A stretch of 64,000 bases of DNA from Flavobacterium cellulosilyticum. GTDB lineage: Bacteria > Bacteroidota > Bacteroidia > Flavobacteriales > Flavobacteriaceae. Location of the stretch: NCBI RefSeq assembly GCF_004349355.1, contig NZ_SMFK01000007.1, positions 62,001 to 126,000 of the forward strand, given 5' to 3'. A program made the translations under genes and the position numbers. This document shows, piece after piece, positions 11,926-21,263 of this stretch; the stretch's first letter is position 1, and each line of letters begins with the position of its first letter. A model generated the notes under the pieces. That model was not told the DNA's origin and searched no databases. It saw only the letters and a list, made by a program, of their open reading frames with translations.

Positions 11926-12195
11926 TTATCCTTCTATAACTTTAGCAACCACTAAAAAACCATTTTTCTTGTTCGGGAAATTTTCTATAATGAGTTGTTT
12001 CTCGATAGCCGAACTTTCTACCACAACATCATCCCTTAAGTCGCTAACAGATACGTAATTATGATTGACATTATTTACAGCATTTTCATTTGATGGTTGT
12101 GCATTTTTAATTACATCAAATAATTGGTTCACGGACTCTGAGGGCTGTGCTCCTTTAATACTCGACAAGATGTCGACTGTCATTGTTTTGCTCAT
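11926..12195 (-). CDS. gatC: Asp/Glu-tRNA amidotransferase subunit C
   Basis: Small stabilising subunit of GatCAB, first gene of the gatC-gatA-gatB/aspS operon. The 89 residues are in the usual range and end in the KQLIIENFPNKKNGFLVVAKVIEG tail, which resembles the GatC segment that wraps around GatA (R..AP...gyFkVP+V). The N-terminal half, usually a helix pair with a conserved LA.L, is weakly conserved here, so the call rests on length, tail and operon position. Confidence 0.85.
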   Translation of the reverse strand: MSKTMTVDILSSIKGAQPSESVNQLFDVIKNAQPSNENAVNNVNHNYVSVSDLRDDVVVESSAIEKQLIIENFPNKKNGFLVVAKVIEG

Positions 12196-12461
12196 AATTT
12201 TATTTCGTTTTAGATCAAACTTTAAGGGTGCGAATTTACGAAAGTTTATCAGGGAAGCCTATTTTTTTTTAATGATTTCAATAGTCCTCTATAGTAATGA
12301 AGATTAATAAATGATCATTTTGTTAAATATATTTGTTTTATACGGCTTTATGTTGAAATAATATAGAGAAAGCACAAAAACTAATATCAAGCCTATTGGA
12401 TATAATTAAAAATAGCTTACGAATAAAACAGATGGAAGCAACACAGATTAAAACGGATTTT
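12196..12461. other. Gap with no gene
   Basis: A+T-rich spacer. At its left is a likely promoter area for gatC (TAAATTCG on the minus strand at 12231-12238, one mismatch from TAnnTTTG). Near 12426-12460 there is a degenerate intergenic repeat containing CACAGATTAAAACGGAT. No open frame of interest was seen. Confidence 0.4.
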
Positions 12462-12911
12462 TTATTCTATAGATTCAATCAAATACTTCGTTCCATTGAT
12501 CTCGAAAGCGTAACCTACAGCATTCCCCATTAATTTATTTCCTAATGGCGATTGAGGCGACAAGGCAATAACATTAATTCCATCAATAGTGATTTTAGGG
12601 AGAGCCGCACATAAATACAAGTGTATTCCATTGGCCGTGACTAAACTACCCACAATAATAGTTTTAGTTATTTTAGTCGAATCAATTTTATCTAAAATAG
12701 CTTTTTGAGCTAAAACTTCCTTCAATTTATGATTGAATTTTTCTTGCTCGATGTGCATCATAGAAAGCGCTGTTTCGTGTTTATCTCCAGCAGAACCTTT
12801 GGCATCGTTTTTTGAATCTTCAGTCAAAGCCGAAATCATATCTCGAAAAGCATCTACTCTATCTTGGACAAGTTGAAGGTAATATTGATGTGTTTTTTGT
12901 TTGAAAGTCAT
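12462..12911 (-). CDS. GreA/GreB-like protein (C-terminal fold of transcription elongation factor)
   Basis: Starting at the second ATG (MTFKQKTHQYY) gives 149 residues. An eight-residue 5' extension is possible but reaches into a repeat-like sequence, so it is not preferred. The N-terminal half is helical and charged, compatible with a Gre-like coiled coil. The C-terminal half has LSPQSPLGNKLMGNAVG and EINGTKYLIESI, close to the GreA signature SP.SP.G.AL.G...GD. Homologues in Flavobacteria are sometimes labelled 3-oxoacyl-ACP synthase, which the sequence does not support. The conserved acidic tip residues of true GreA were not identified, so it may be a Gre-related RNA polymerase binder rather than a cleavage factor. 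Confidence 0.7.
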   Translation of the reverse strand: MTFKQKTHQYYLQLVQDRVDAFRDMISALTEDSKNDAKGSAGDKHETALSMMHIEQEKFNHKLKEVLAQKAILDKIDSTKITKTIIVGSLVTANGIHLYLCAALPKITIDGINVIALSPQSPLGNKLMGNAVGYAFEINGTKYLIESIE

Positions 12912-12930
12912 GTTTTGAAAAAGGTTTAAA

Positions 12931-13014
12931 CACAAAGATCACAAAGAATGCAAAAGGTTCACAAAGTTTTAAAATTATTTTCTGTGTTCTTCGTGCCTTC
13001 TTTGTGAACTTTGC
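12931..13014. repeat. Imperfect palindrome of CACAAAG words
   Basis: The left half (12931-12967, with CACAAAGATCACAAAGAATG) and right half (12980-13014, ending TTCTTTGTGAACTTTGC) are inverted versions of each other with several mismatches. It lies between the barrel gene and the Gre-like gene, and resembles the CACAAAG-type repeats often seen between Flavobacterium genes. Confidence 0.5.
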
Positions 13015-13026
13015 TTATAAATAAAA

Positions 13027-14784
13027 TTAAAAATCAAATTTATAATTCGCTCCCAATACAATCTGAAACCCTTGAACTGGATAATCCATCCATTTTTGAT
13101 AGGATTTATTCGTAATATTATTGGCTCTTAAAAAAATAGTTAATCTATCACTATAATTGAATCCTACATGAGCATTTACATCAAAATAACTGGCTAATGT
13201 AATTGGACCTTGATCAATCGAGGTGGACAATGCCTTATTTATTTTTTGGTCTTTTCGTTCCCCTACATAAAAGGCATTAATACCTGCATACCATTGTTTT
13301 GTGATATTAAAATCTAATGTTGAATTCAGTTTGACAGCAGGCAAATTCCATGCCTCTGCTTCAAAACCTTTTGTATAACTACTAAAAGTTCCGTTGACAC
13401 CAAAAGTGACAACATCATTTATTTCTGCTTTAAGTTCCCCATAAAAACTCAAGGTTTTCACATCGTCATAAACCACACTCATCGAATTTCCGAAAGCATA
13501 GTTTTCATTGTTACTATTTTCGGTGTAATCATTGCTTTTAAACAAAGCTTTATTACTTTCGTTCAAGTAAGAAGCTCGCACATTATAACTTACGTTGTCC
13601 ACTATTTTACCTTTCAACCCAGCAAACATATCATATTTTTTGTCTGTTGGAATAATGGCTAAAGTTGGCGATAAAAACGGATTCACATCAACAAAATCGG
13701 AATAGGTATTTTGTTTCAACTCCCCTTCGGCACCAGCATAAAAAATCATCAAATCACCAATGACTTTATAGGAAGCATTAATTTGGGGGTAAACAAAAAA
13801 TTTATTGTTACTATTTTCAATGTCTTTACTATAAAATAAACCCGCTCCTATATGTATAGTCCAATCGTCTTCATCTAAGACAAAACTTGGAACAATCCCA
13901 ATATTTGTATAACCATATTTTATTGGGTTTGTATTCGTATTCCAATAATTTTTATCAAAACTTCCGCCTAAATAATCTACAATTATGTTTGTTTTAATAG
14001 CTACATCGTTGATGTCAAATTCCAATGATGGTTTGGCAAAAAATCTATTTTCCGCAGAACCATAATTATCCGAAAAATGATTGAATTTTACACTTGCTTC
14101 TTTTAAAATACCATCAAAAAGCTCAATTTTGCTTCCTATATAAACATTGTTATAACTTTGTTGCGGATTAATACCCCTTCTTATACTCTCCCTGTCGTTT
14201 GGAGTTAACGTACCTCCGAATTTAGCAGGCAAACCATACCAATTATAAATTTGATTTTGGTATCCTAAATCTAAATTCCAGTACAAATTATTTTGACGAA
14301 TACCATATGTTAAATCAATGGAAGTGTCATAAAATTTATCGTTTAACTCCACTCCTTTTATACCGCCTTGTGACGAAAGATGACGAAACATTCCACCCAC
14401 ATAATCATTATTATTTAATTCTTGATTTACAAACAATTCACCATTGAAAATCCCGTAATTCCCACCACCAAAAGTGGCATAATTATTATACAAATGGGCT
14501 TTTTTTTCTTTCTCAACACCTTCGGCTTTTCCTTTAGATGGTGCAAAAGTGGACGCTACAGGAAAAGAAAAAATCGTGTATTTTATTTTTTCTTTTTGGG
14601 CATTTCCTTCATCGTCCAATTCGGGAGTTTCTTTTATTTTAAAAGCATCCGAAATAGTTGGCGAATACGGTTTCACCACATTTACTACTTCAGTCCCAAT
14701 GTTTTCCTCTTTTTTTTGAGCAAATGAAAATTGGAACGTAATGAGTAAAATTATTGCAATTATATTTTTGAAATTGATTGTCAT
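13027..14784 (-). CDS. TonB-dependent-receptor-like outer-membrane beta-barrel protein
   Basis: From the ATG at 14784 the product is 585 residues. It begins MTINFKNIIAIILLITFQFSFAQ, a clear signal peptide. Then comes a short GTEVVNVVKPYSPTISDAFKIKETP segment reminiscent of a TonB box or plug start, then alternating aromatic strands to the C-terminal end ...FQIVLGANYKFDF, which finishes in the terminal aromatic typical of barrels. There is no full plug domain, so it is shorter than a classical TonB receptor. A 19-codon 5' extension exists but translates a dispersed repeat, so it is rejected. It lies just downstream of a TPR protein in the same direction; the two probably work together at the outer membrane. 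Ligand unknown. Confidence 0.8.
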   Translation of the reverse strand: MTINFKNIIAIILLITFQFSFAQKKEENIGTEVVNVVKPYSPTISDAFKIKETPELDDEGNAQKEKIKYTIFSFPVASTFAPSKGKAEGVEKEKKAHLYNNYATFGGGNYGIFNGELFVNQELNNNDYVGGMFRHLSSQGGIKGVELNDKFYDTSIDLTYGIRQNNLYWNLDLGYQNQIYNWYGLPAKFGGTLTPNDRESIRRGINPQQSYNNVYIGSKIELFDGILKEASVKFNHFSDNYGSAENRFFAKPSLEFDINDVAIKTNIIVDYLGGSFDKNYWNTNTNPIKYGYTNIGIVPSFVLDEDDWTIHIGAGLFYSKDIENSNNKFFVYPQINASYKVIGDLMIFYAGAEGELKQNTYSDFVDVNPFLSPTLAIIPTDKKYDMFAGLKGKIVDNVSYNVRASYLNESNKALFKSNDYTENSNNENYAFGNSMSVVYDDVKTLSFYGELKAEINDVVTFGVNGTFSSYTKGFEAEAWNLPAVKLNSTLDFNITKQWYAGINAFYVGERKDQKINKALSTSIDQGPITLASYFDVNAHVGFNYSDRLTIFLRANNITNKSYQKWMDYPVQGFQIVLGANYKFDF

Positions 14785-14817
14785 ATTGTAAAGTTTTATT
14801 TTGATAGTATTCTCTTC

Positions 14818-14842
14818 TCTCGATTGCGCTCGAGATGACACT
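14818..14842. repeat. Short palindromic repeat, TCTCGA-TTGCGC-TCGAGA type
   Basis: A 6-bp stem (14818-14823 with 14830-14835) is followed by TGACACT. The TCGAGCGCAATCGAGA-type sequence is, from memory, a widespread intergenic palindrome in Flavobacteriia. Here it sits between the TPR gene and the barrel gene. Confidence 0.6.
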
Positions 14843-14855
14843 ATAGAAGCAAAAA

Positions 14856-17800
14856 TTAGTTAGTAATAGATGAATTCGTTTTGGATTCTTCATTTTTAAT
14901 GTTTCCCAATTCTGTTTTGGCTTCTAAAACCACATCAGGATAATCAGTAAAGTTTTTAATCACATTTTCCAAGATATAAGTGGCCTGAAAACTATCTTTT
15001 AATCCATAGAAATTCTTGGCCATAAGAATCAAACCTTTAGACCCAAAATATTTATATCCAGAATAATTCTTAGCTAATTTTTGAACGACAGTATTTGACG
15101 CTTCAAACTTTCCGTCTTTATTTTTAAAATACCCTTCATAATATAAGGCTTCAGCGGCCAATTCTCCCTTAGCAATAGTTTGTAATTTGGCATAAGCTGT
15201 TCTTGCCTTGGCTTCATCTCCTGTTTGAATGGCAGCTCTTGCTACAATAATTTGCGCATCACTTTTTACCCCATCATCCGTTTTTGTATTAGCCAACACT
15301 TTTTCGGCATAAACCACGGAGTTAGCATAATCCTTTTTGTCATAATAACTTTTCATCAAGTTGGATTGTGCGTAAGTTTTATTTTGAGGATAATCAGCTT
15401 CGGATTCTAAACGTGTTAAAACAGGAATTGCTTTTGAATAATCATTGTTTTTTAAATAAATCTGAGCCAAACGAACCAGAGATTGTTCTGAAAACTCATT
15501 TCGGGGTTCCCCAATAACATACACATAGTTAGCAACTGATTTACTTTCCTGTCCGTCAGCATAATACGATTGTGCCAAATAAAAATTAGCTTTTAGCGAA
15601 TGAATTCCATTCGGGAATTTAGAAACATAATTGCTACATCCCACAATAGCTTGTTTTGTATTGTTTTGCAAATATTGTTTTTCTGCTGATTCGAAAGTGT
15701 CGTTATCTAATTCAGCATTGGTAACCGCAACAAAATCAAGTGTTCGAACCCAACTTGCATATTCGTCTACTCTACCGCTATCAACATAAATTAATCGAGC
15801 AGTAGCTACAGCCTCAAGTGCTTCGGGAGTTTTAGGGAAATCCGCAGCCACTTTTTTAAATTTGGCCAAAGCCAATTCATCTTTATCTGAATTGTAATAA
15901 ATCAATCCCTGACGTAAAATAGCTTTTGAGGTGAATGATCCTTTTTTGAATTCTGTATTTAATTGATCGTAGGTTTTTATAGCAAGATCTCTATTTTTCT
16001 CGGCTACATAAGTATTTCCAAGTTCAAACAAGGCGTCATCACGATAATAGGACTTTGGAAATAATCGCAAAAAGGAATTGAGTTCTTCTATCTTTTGATT
16101 GTTTTTTGCAAGAAAACCGTAACAAATCGCTTTTTGAAAATACGCATAATCCGCATCAACACTTTTTAAATCTATTACTTTATTATACGCTTCCAATGCT
16201 GGCGTGTATCTTGAACTCACAAATCGACAATCAGCCAAACGCAAGTAAGAATCATTCAAACGATCTTTGTCGTCTTTCACTTTTTCGATTTGTTTTTCGA
16301 AATAATTACCTGCTTGATCATATTCTTTTAACTTGAAATAAGAATAGGCAATATTGTAATTACTGTTCTTGAATTCTGGCGTAGCTGCCGCTTGAGCCAA
16401 ACCTGCAAATTGTCTATAACTCAAGACTGCATTTTTATAATCTTCTAAAACATATTCGGTTTCTCCTTTCCAGAAAGTTGCCCGAGCAGTAAATTTTGCG
16501 TCTCTAGGCTCGTCGATTGATTTTGAAAACATAGAACCCGCTTCTTGAATTTTTCCGTCAGTATACAACTCTAATCCTCTATAAAAAGCCACTTTTTGAT
16601 AGGCTGGTTTATTTTCTGTCGATTTATTTTTCTCTAATAAAACTAGAGCTTCTTTGTAATTTTTAGAGGAAATATAAGAATCAATTAATAATTTTTCAAT
16701 CTCAGACTTATTGGCATTATTAGGATATTTGTTCAAAAAAGAAGTCAAAACCGAAGGTACATTTTGATAGGAGTTTCCAATTTCGTAACTCAGTTTGGCA
16801 TAATTTAAGCTGGCATCTTCTTGAATTGCAAGATCAAATTCCATTTCAGAAGCATTCTTAAAGGCATTCAAGGCTTCTTGCTTTTTATTTAGTTTAAGGT
16901 AGCTTTCTCCTAAATGATAATACGCATTTTGAGCTACAAAATCTTTCCCACCAATGATTTTATTGAATTGAGAAATCGCATTATTGAAATCATTTTGCTT
17001 GTAATACGCATAGCCCAATTGGTAATAATCAGTATTATTCCATCGCCCTCTTTTGCCTTTATACAATGATAAATAAGGAATCGATTTGTCATATAGTTGA
17101 AAATTAAAATAGCTTTCGCCAATGATTTTATTTAATTCTGACTTTTCTGAAGCGTCCGATTTTGACATTGCCTTTAAACCTAAATCGATCGATTTTTGAA
17201 AATTTCCCAATTTAAAATTCATATCGGCTTGATAGTACGAAAGCTTTTCTTTGTATTTTTCTTCTCCAGATACTTCGTCAAAATATTTGTTGGCTTGTTT
17301 GTAATCATCCCCTTCGTAAGCCATAAAACCTAAATAATATTTGGCTTGCGAACCGTATTCGGGAGAATTTACTGCTTTGTTTAAATAAACTGCAGCTTCT
17401 TTCTTATTTTTAGAACTAAAAAAACTATAGCCTTTTTGAAAATTATACTTATCTCTTTCGGCATAACTTATGTTCGAGTCATCCACCTTTTCAAACCAAC
17501 GCAAAGCTTGAGGGTAGCTTCCTTGTTTGAAGTAATATTGTGCAACATCTAGATAGGCCCTATTTTGTTTTATGCTCGTTGGATAATCCGATACAAAACG
17601 TTCCATTAGAACATTGGCATTGGGTTGATCTGTGCGAATGGCACAATTTGCAATGTAATAAGAACAATCAGATAACAGTTCCTCATTAGTTGCAGTCGAT
17701 TTTAGCTTTTCGAATATGATTTGAGCAGAAGCATATTGATCTTCATTATACAATGAAACCGCTTTATCAAAATCTTTTGAATCGTGAGTGTAAATAGCAG

Positions 17801-17870
17801 ATTTTTGGGCTGAAATAGTTAAACTAACAGCAAAAATTAGCGAAAAGAAAAGCAAAGAAAGTTTACGCAT
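14856..17870 (-). CDS. Large tetratricopeptide-repeat protein, exported
   Basis: The 1004-residue product starts with signal peptide MRKLSLLFFSLIFAVSLTISAQ. The rest is almost entirely helical TPR-type repeats about 34-37 residues apart, for example YPQALRWFEKVDD, ALNAFKNASEMEFDLAIQEDASLNYAKLSY-like units and FRLFPKSYYRDDALFELGNTY. No enzymatic motif is visible. Such proteins act as periplasmic or outer-membrane scaffolds. It precedes the barrel gene by 71 bases in the same direction, suggesting co-transcription. The divergent neighbour is ftsE, with promoters likely in the 219-base gap. Confidence 0.85.
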   Translation of the reverse strand: MRKLSLLFFSLIFAVSLTISAQKSAIYTHDSKDFDKAVSLYNEDQYASAQIIFEKLKSTATNEELLSDCSYYIANCAIRTDQPNANVLMERFVSDYPTSIKQNRAYLDVAQYYFKQGSYPQALRWFEKVDDSNISYAERDKYNFQKGYSFFSSKNKKEAAVYLNKAVNSPEYGSQAKYYLGFMAYEGDDYKQANKYFDEVSGEEKYKEKLSYYQADMNFKLGNFQKSIDLGLKAMSKSDASEKSELNKIIGESYFNFQLYDKSIPYLSLYKGKRGRWNNTDYYQLGYAYYKQNDFNNAISQFNKIIGGKDFVAQNAYYHLGESYLKLNKKQEALNAFKNASEMEFDLAIQEDASLNYAKLSYEIGNSYQNVPSVLTSFLNKYPNNANKSEIEKLLIDSYISSKNYKEALVLLEKNKSTENKPAYQKVAFYRGLELYTDGKIQEAGSMFSKSIDEPRDAKFTARATFWKGETEYVLEDYKNAVLSYRQFAGLAQAAATPEFKNSNYNIAYSYFKLKEYDQAGNYFEKQIEKVKDDKDRLNDSYLRLADCRFVSSRYTPALEAYNKVIDLKSVDADYAYFQKAICYGFLAKNNQKIEELNSFLRLFPKSYYRDDALFELGNTYVAEKNRDLAIKTYDQLNTEFKKGSFTSKAILRQGLIYYNSDKDELALAKFKKVAADFPKTPEALEAVATARLIYVDSGRVDEYASWVRTLDFVAVTNAELDNDTFESAEKQYLQNNTKQAIVGCSNYVSKFPNGIHSLKANFYLAQSYYADGQESKSVANYVYVIGEPRNEFSEQSLVRLAQIYLKNNDYSKAIPVLTRLESEADYPQNKTYAQSNLMKSYYDKKDYANSVVYAEKVLANTKTDDGVKSDAQIIVARAAIQTGDEAKARTAYAKLQTIAKGELAAEALYYEGYFKNKDGKFEASNTVVQKLAKNYSGYKYFGSKGLILMAKNFYGLKDSFQATYILENVIKNFTDYPDVVLEAKTELGNIKNEESKTNSSITN

Positions 17871-18038
17871 CGAGGATTTTTTTTATAATAATTCAAATAT
17901 ACCGCATTATACAAGCTATAACGGATAGAAATTCGAATTTATTATGAACATCTTTTTAAACAATTGTATTTTTCCTTAATTATGGAATATTCAAATAATT
18001 ATATTATTAAGTTAATCTCCGCAATTGTCAAAATTTAT

Positions 18039-18069
18039 TTTGAATGCCACTAATATCTTGTTACTTTTA
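18039..18069 (+). promoter_or_regulatory. Promoter of ftsE (TTTG / TAnnTTT pair)
   Basis: TTTG at 18039-18042 and TACTTTTA at 18062-18069 are 19 bases apart, matching the Bacteroidetes -33/-7 pattern. The -7 box ends about 20 bases before the ftsE ATG. Confidence 0.5.
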
Positions 18070-18089
18070 CACGATAAACAAATAGTATT

Positions 18090-18773
18090 ATGTCACAACC
18101 AGTTCTGTCATTAAAAAATGTTACCATTTCCCAAGGAGGAAAAATAATTTTATCCAATGTCACTCTTGATGTTAATCATGGTGAATTTATATATATTATT
18201 GGAAAAACAGGTACAGGAAAAAGTAGTTTTATGAAAACGCTTTATGCTGACTTACCCTTGACTGAAGGAGAAGGTAATATTGTTGATTTTGATTTAGCTA
18301 ATTTAAAAGAAGACGAAATTCCCTATTTGAGAAGAAAAATTGGATTTGTTTTTCAGGATTTCAAATTACTTCCAGATCGTACTATAAAAGACAATTTACT
18401 TTTTGTTTTAAAAGCTACTGGCTGGAAAGACAATGCTGAAATTCAGAATAAAATTGACGAAGTTTTGAATAAAGTTGGAATGATAGGCTCTGTTGGCAAA
18501 ATGCCTCATCAACTGTCCGGAGGTGAGCAACAAAGAGTAGCGATTGCTCGTGCATTACTCAACAATCCTGAGTTCATACTTGCCGATGAGCCTACTGGAA
18601 ATCTTGATCCACAAACTAGCGTAGAAGTTATGGAAGTATTAAGAAAAATAAACGCTACCGGTAAAACTGTTATTATGGCCACACATGACTATGCTTTAAT
18701 AATGAAATTCCCATCGAAAACATTAAAATGTGAAGATGCTCATCTTTTTGAAGTAGTTCAAAAAACAGTGTAA
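18090..18773 (+). CDS. ftsE: Cell division ATP-binding protein FtsE
   Basis: ABC ATPase that pairs with FtsX to control peptidoglycan hydrolases at the division site. The 227 residues carry Walker A GKTGTGKSS (about 38-46), Q-loop FVFQDFKLLP, signature LSGGEQQRVAIARAL, Walker B FILADEPTGNLDP and switch histidine MATHDY. FDFKLLPDRT after the Q-loop is typical of FtsE rather than LolD. No ftsX follows; a glycosyltransferase gene begins 46 bases later. In Bacteroidetes ftsX is often elsewhere. Confidence 0.88.
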   Translation: MSQPVLSLKNVTISQGGKIILSNVTLDVNHGEFIYIIGKTGTGKSSFMKTLYADLPLTEGEGNIVDFDLANLKEDEIPYLRRKIGFVFQDFKLLPDRTIKDNLLFVLKATGWKDNAEIQNKIDEVLNKVGMIGSVGKMPHQLSGGEQQRVAIARALLNNPEFILADEPTGNLDPQTSVEVMEVLRKINATGKTVIMATHDYALIMKFPSKTLKCEDAHLFEVVQKTV

Positions 18774-18819
18774 TTTTACATTACTATTCAACTTATTTCT
18801 TTAAATACTATCAAATTAA

Positions 18820-19926
18820 TTGTCATTGAAAAAACAGATAATTGTCATTTCAGGGGTTAATATGGTCGAAGGTGGCATTTTTACTATCCTTGATAATTGT
18901 TTGCAGAAAATCGCTATTTATGCTCCAAACAAAAATCTGAAAATAATTGCTTTAGTTAATGACAAGTCAAAATTCAATTATCCCAACATTGACTTTATTG
19001 AATTTCCTAAATCAAAGAAATCTTGGCTTTTGAGATTGTACTACGAATATTTTTATTTTAAAAAACTTTCCAAAGAAATAAAACCAGATATTTGGTTCTC
19101 ATTGCACGATACAAGTCCAAATGTGATTGCAGGAAAGCGTTTTGTTTATTGTCATCATCCAACCGTTTTTTATAAACCGACCTTCAAGGACTGGAAATTT
19201 AATTCTAAAATCGGAGTGTTTTCTATTCTTTATAAATATTTATATCAAATAAATTTAACAAAAAACGAAGCTGTTTTTGTTCAACAAAATTGGATTAAAA
19301 AAGAATTTGAAGCCCTTTACCAAATCCAAAACGCAATTGTAAGCAAACCAGAATACGTAGAAACGATTACCGATAAAAAGACAGTACTAGATCAAAATAA
19401 AATCCATTTTTTATACCCGAGTTATCCTAAAGCTTACAAGAATTTTGAACTAATTCTTGATGCAATTCCATTATTAGACAAAACTGTAAGAGATAAAACC
19501 ATATTCCATTTTACAACAATCAAAAACAATCCAAGTAAATTTGCTACTTATTTATGTAACAAATATGCCAATCTGAGTGAAGTGAATTTTTGGGGAAATA
19601 TTGAACGAAATGAATTATTAGAATTATACAATTCTATCGATTGTATTTTATTCCCCTCCAAACTAGAAACTTGGGGATTGCCACTTTCCGAGGCAAAAGC
19701 TTTCAAGAAACCTATTCTTGCAGCTAATTTGCCTTATGCAAAAGAAACCGTAGGAGATTATGAAAAGGTAAGTTTTTTCGATGTCGATTCCCCAAAAGAA
19801 TTAGCCGAATTAATCACTAAATTTGTTAACCAAACCATTGCGTATCAAGGCAACAAATCTGGCATTGGAACAAATCAAATCAACAGTTGGTTTGAATTAT
19901 TTGATTTCATTTTAAAAGAAAAATAA
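18820..19926 (+). CDS. Glycosyltransferase, GT4-like
   Basis: The first gene of the polysaccharide locus, 368 residues. It starts with a TTG: no ATG precedes the conserved N-terminal GVNMVEGGIFTILDN loop, and a second TTG at 18826 (MKKQIIVISG) is equally plausible. The C-terminal nucleotide-sugar domain shows FWGNIERNELLELYNSIDCILFPSKLETWGLPLSEAKAF, the E-x7-E type region of GT-B enzymes. Soluble and cytoplasmic by prediction. The stop is directly followed by the next glycosyltransferase ATG at 19927, so the two are co-transcribed. Donor and acceptor cannot be told. Confidence 0.82.
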   Translation: MSLKKQIIVISGVNMVEGGIFTILDNCLQKIAIYAPNKNLKIIALVNDKSKFNYPNIDFIEFPKSKKSWLLRLYYEYFYFKKLSKEIKPDIWFSLHDTSPNVIAGKRFVYCHHPTVFYKPTFKDWKFNSKIGVFSILYKYLYQINLTKNEAVFVQQNWIKKEFEALYQIQNAIVSKPEYVETITDKKTVLDQNKIHFLYPSYPKAYKNFELILDAIPLLDKTVRDKTIFHFTTIKNNPSKFATYLCNKYANLSEVNFWGNIERNELLELYNSIDCILFPSKLETWGLPLSEAKAFKKPILAANLPYAKETVGDYEKVSFFDVDSPKELAELITKFVNQTIAYQGNKSGIGTNQINSWFELFDFILKEK

Positions 19927-20862
19927 ATGGCTTTTTTTTCGATCATCATTCCGTTATACAACAAAGAAAACTATGTTGAAAAAACACTTCGAAGTATCAA
20001 TAATCAAACCTTTGTAGATTTTGAAGTTCTGATTATCAATGATTGTTCGACTGATTCAAGTATTGAAAAAACAATTCCATTTCTTTCAGACAAAATCAAA
20101 TTATTCCACCATAAAACAAACAAAGGTCTTTCTGCTTCTAGGAATACTGGAATTCAAAATGCAAATGCTGATTACATCACTTTTTTAGACGCAGATGACA
20201 CTTGGAAACCTAATTTTTTAGAAACTATTCATAGGCTAATTACCAACTTTCCTGAAGCTCGAATTTTTGGGACTAATTATGAAGAAGTATATAAAACTCA
20301 GACGCTCCAACCGCAAAATGGATCTGAAAATTTAGCTAAGCATTTCGAAGGAATTATCGACTTTTTCAAAATAAACTTAAAACAAGGCATTTACAATCAC
20401 GGAAGTGTTTGTTTCCATAAAAATGTTTTTGAAAAGGCAGGCTATTATGATGAAACTATAGATTTTTCTGAAGATATTGATTTTAATATTCGGGCTAATT
20501 ATTTTTTCAAATTAGCGTATTCAAATTCAATTCAAATGAGTTATTTGATGCAAAGTGAAAATCAATTAACAACGAGTTCAATACTCAACAAACGATTGCC
20601 TGATTATGATAAATATGAAGCATTTGCAAATAGCAATTTAACATTAAAAAAATATTTGGATTTTGAACGCTATGTACTTTCAAAGCACATTAAAGTGGAT
20701 GGAAATACTATTTTGTCCAAAAAAATACAGAATTCTATCGATGTTGATAACTTAAATTGGAAACAGCATTTGCTTTTAAAATCACCCGTTTCTCTGTTAA
20801 AATGCTTTAATAAAATCAAGTTTTTGTTAATTCGATTAGGTTTTAAATTTACAAGTTATTGA
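19927..20862 (+). CDS. Glycosyltransferase family 2
   Basis: GT-A enzyme of 311 residues. It starts with FSIIIPLYNKENYVEKTLRS, has the nucleotide-binding INDCSTDSS and the metal-binding FLDADDTW, and a candidate catalytic acidic segment ETIDFSEDIDFNIRANY. It is translationally next to the preceding GT4-like gene (no gap) and ends 7 bases from the convergent FdtA-like gene. A single sugar transfer in surface glycan assembly is likely; specificity unknown. Confidence 0.88.
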   Translation: MAFFSIIIPLYNKENYVEKTLRSINNQTFVDFEVLIINDCSTDSSIEKTIPFLSDKIKLFHHKTNKGLSASRNTGIQNANADYITFLDADDTWKPNFLETIHRLITNFPEARIFGTNYEEVYKTQTLQPQNGSENLAKHFEGIIDFFKINLKQGIYNHGSVCFHKNVFEKAGYYDETIDFSEDIDFNIRANYFFKLAYSNSIQMSYLMQSENQLTTSSILNKRLPDYDKYEAFANSNLTLKKYLDFERYVLSKHIKVDGNTILSKKIQNSIDVDNLNWKQHLLLKSPVSLLKCFNKIKFLLIRLGFKFTSY

Positions 20863-20869
20863 TAAATAA

Positions 20870-21262
20870 TTATTTCAAATAACATAAAAATTCATTGAAA
20901 TCCCGGATATAATCATCTTCATTAAAAACATCTGAAGCTAAAACTAAACATACTGCTCCTGAAGAAAAGTTCTCTAATTCACGCCACGTATTATTAGAAA
21001 TTATAAGCCCTTTATCTGGTTTATTTAAAGTTACTTTATGGGTGTTGACACCATCTTTCAAGACAACATCAAAACTACCTGAAAGTGCAATAAGAATTTG
21101 ATTTAGGTTTTTGTGAGCGTGCCCTCCACGATTAGCCGAACTAGGAACATCAAATAAATAATAAACACGTTTAATCTCAAATGGTATAGTGTCTTTTTCA
21201 ATTACAGCAAGATTTCCTTCCGGGTTTGCAATTTTAGGTATATCAATAATTTTTATATTCAT
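20870..21262 (-). CDS. FdtA/QdtA-like dTDP-4-keto-6-deoxyglucose 3,4-ketoisomerase (cupin)
   Basis: A 130-residue single-cupin protein of the WxcM/FdtA/QdtA family. The motif RGGHAHKNLNQILIALSGSFDVVLKDG holds the two catalytic-type histidines, and NTWRELENFSSGAVCLVLAS follows. FdtA moves the keto group of dTDP-4-keto-6-deoxyglucose to C3 so that an FdtB-type transaminase can add an amino group. An FdtB-like gene is present at 27418-28578, giving a coherent partial pathway to a 3-amino-3,6-dideoxyhexose. It ends the two-gene unit with the upstream GT4-like gene (1-base gap). FdtA versus QdtA cannot be resolved. Confidence 0.82.
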   Translation of the reverse strand: MNIKIIDIPKIANPEGNLAVIEKDTIPFEIKRVYYLFDVPSSANRGGHAHKNLNQILIALSGSFDVVLKDGVNTHKVTLNKPDKGLIISNNTWRELENFSSGAVCLVLASDVFNEDDYIRDFNEFLCYLK

Positions 21263-21263
21263 T

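Noticed and set aside
14785-14841. Upstream start for the outer-membrane barrel protein
   Set aside because: The 19 extra codons translate a dispersed palindrome and would bury the signal peptide.
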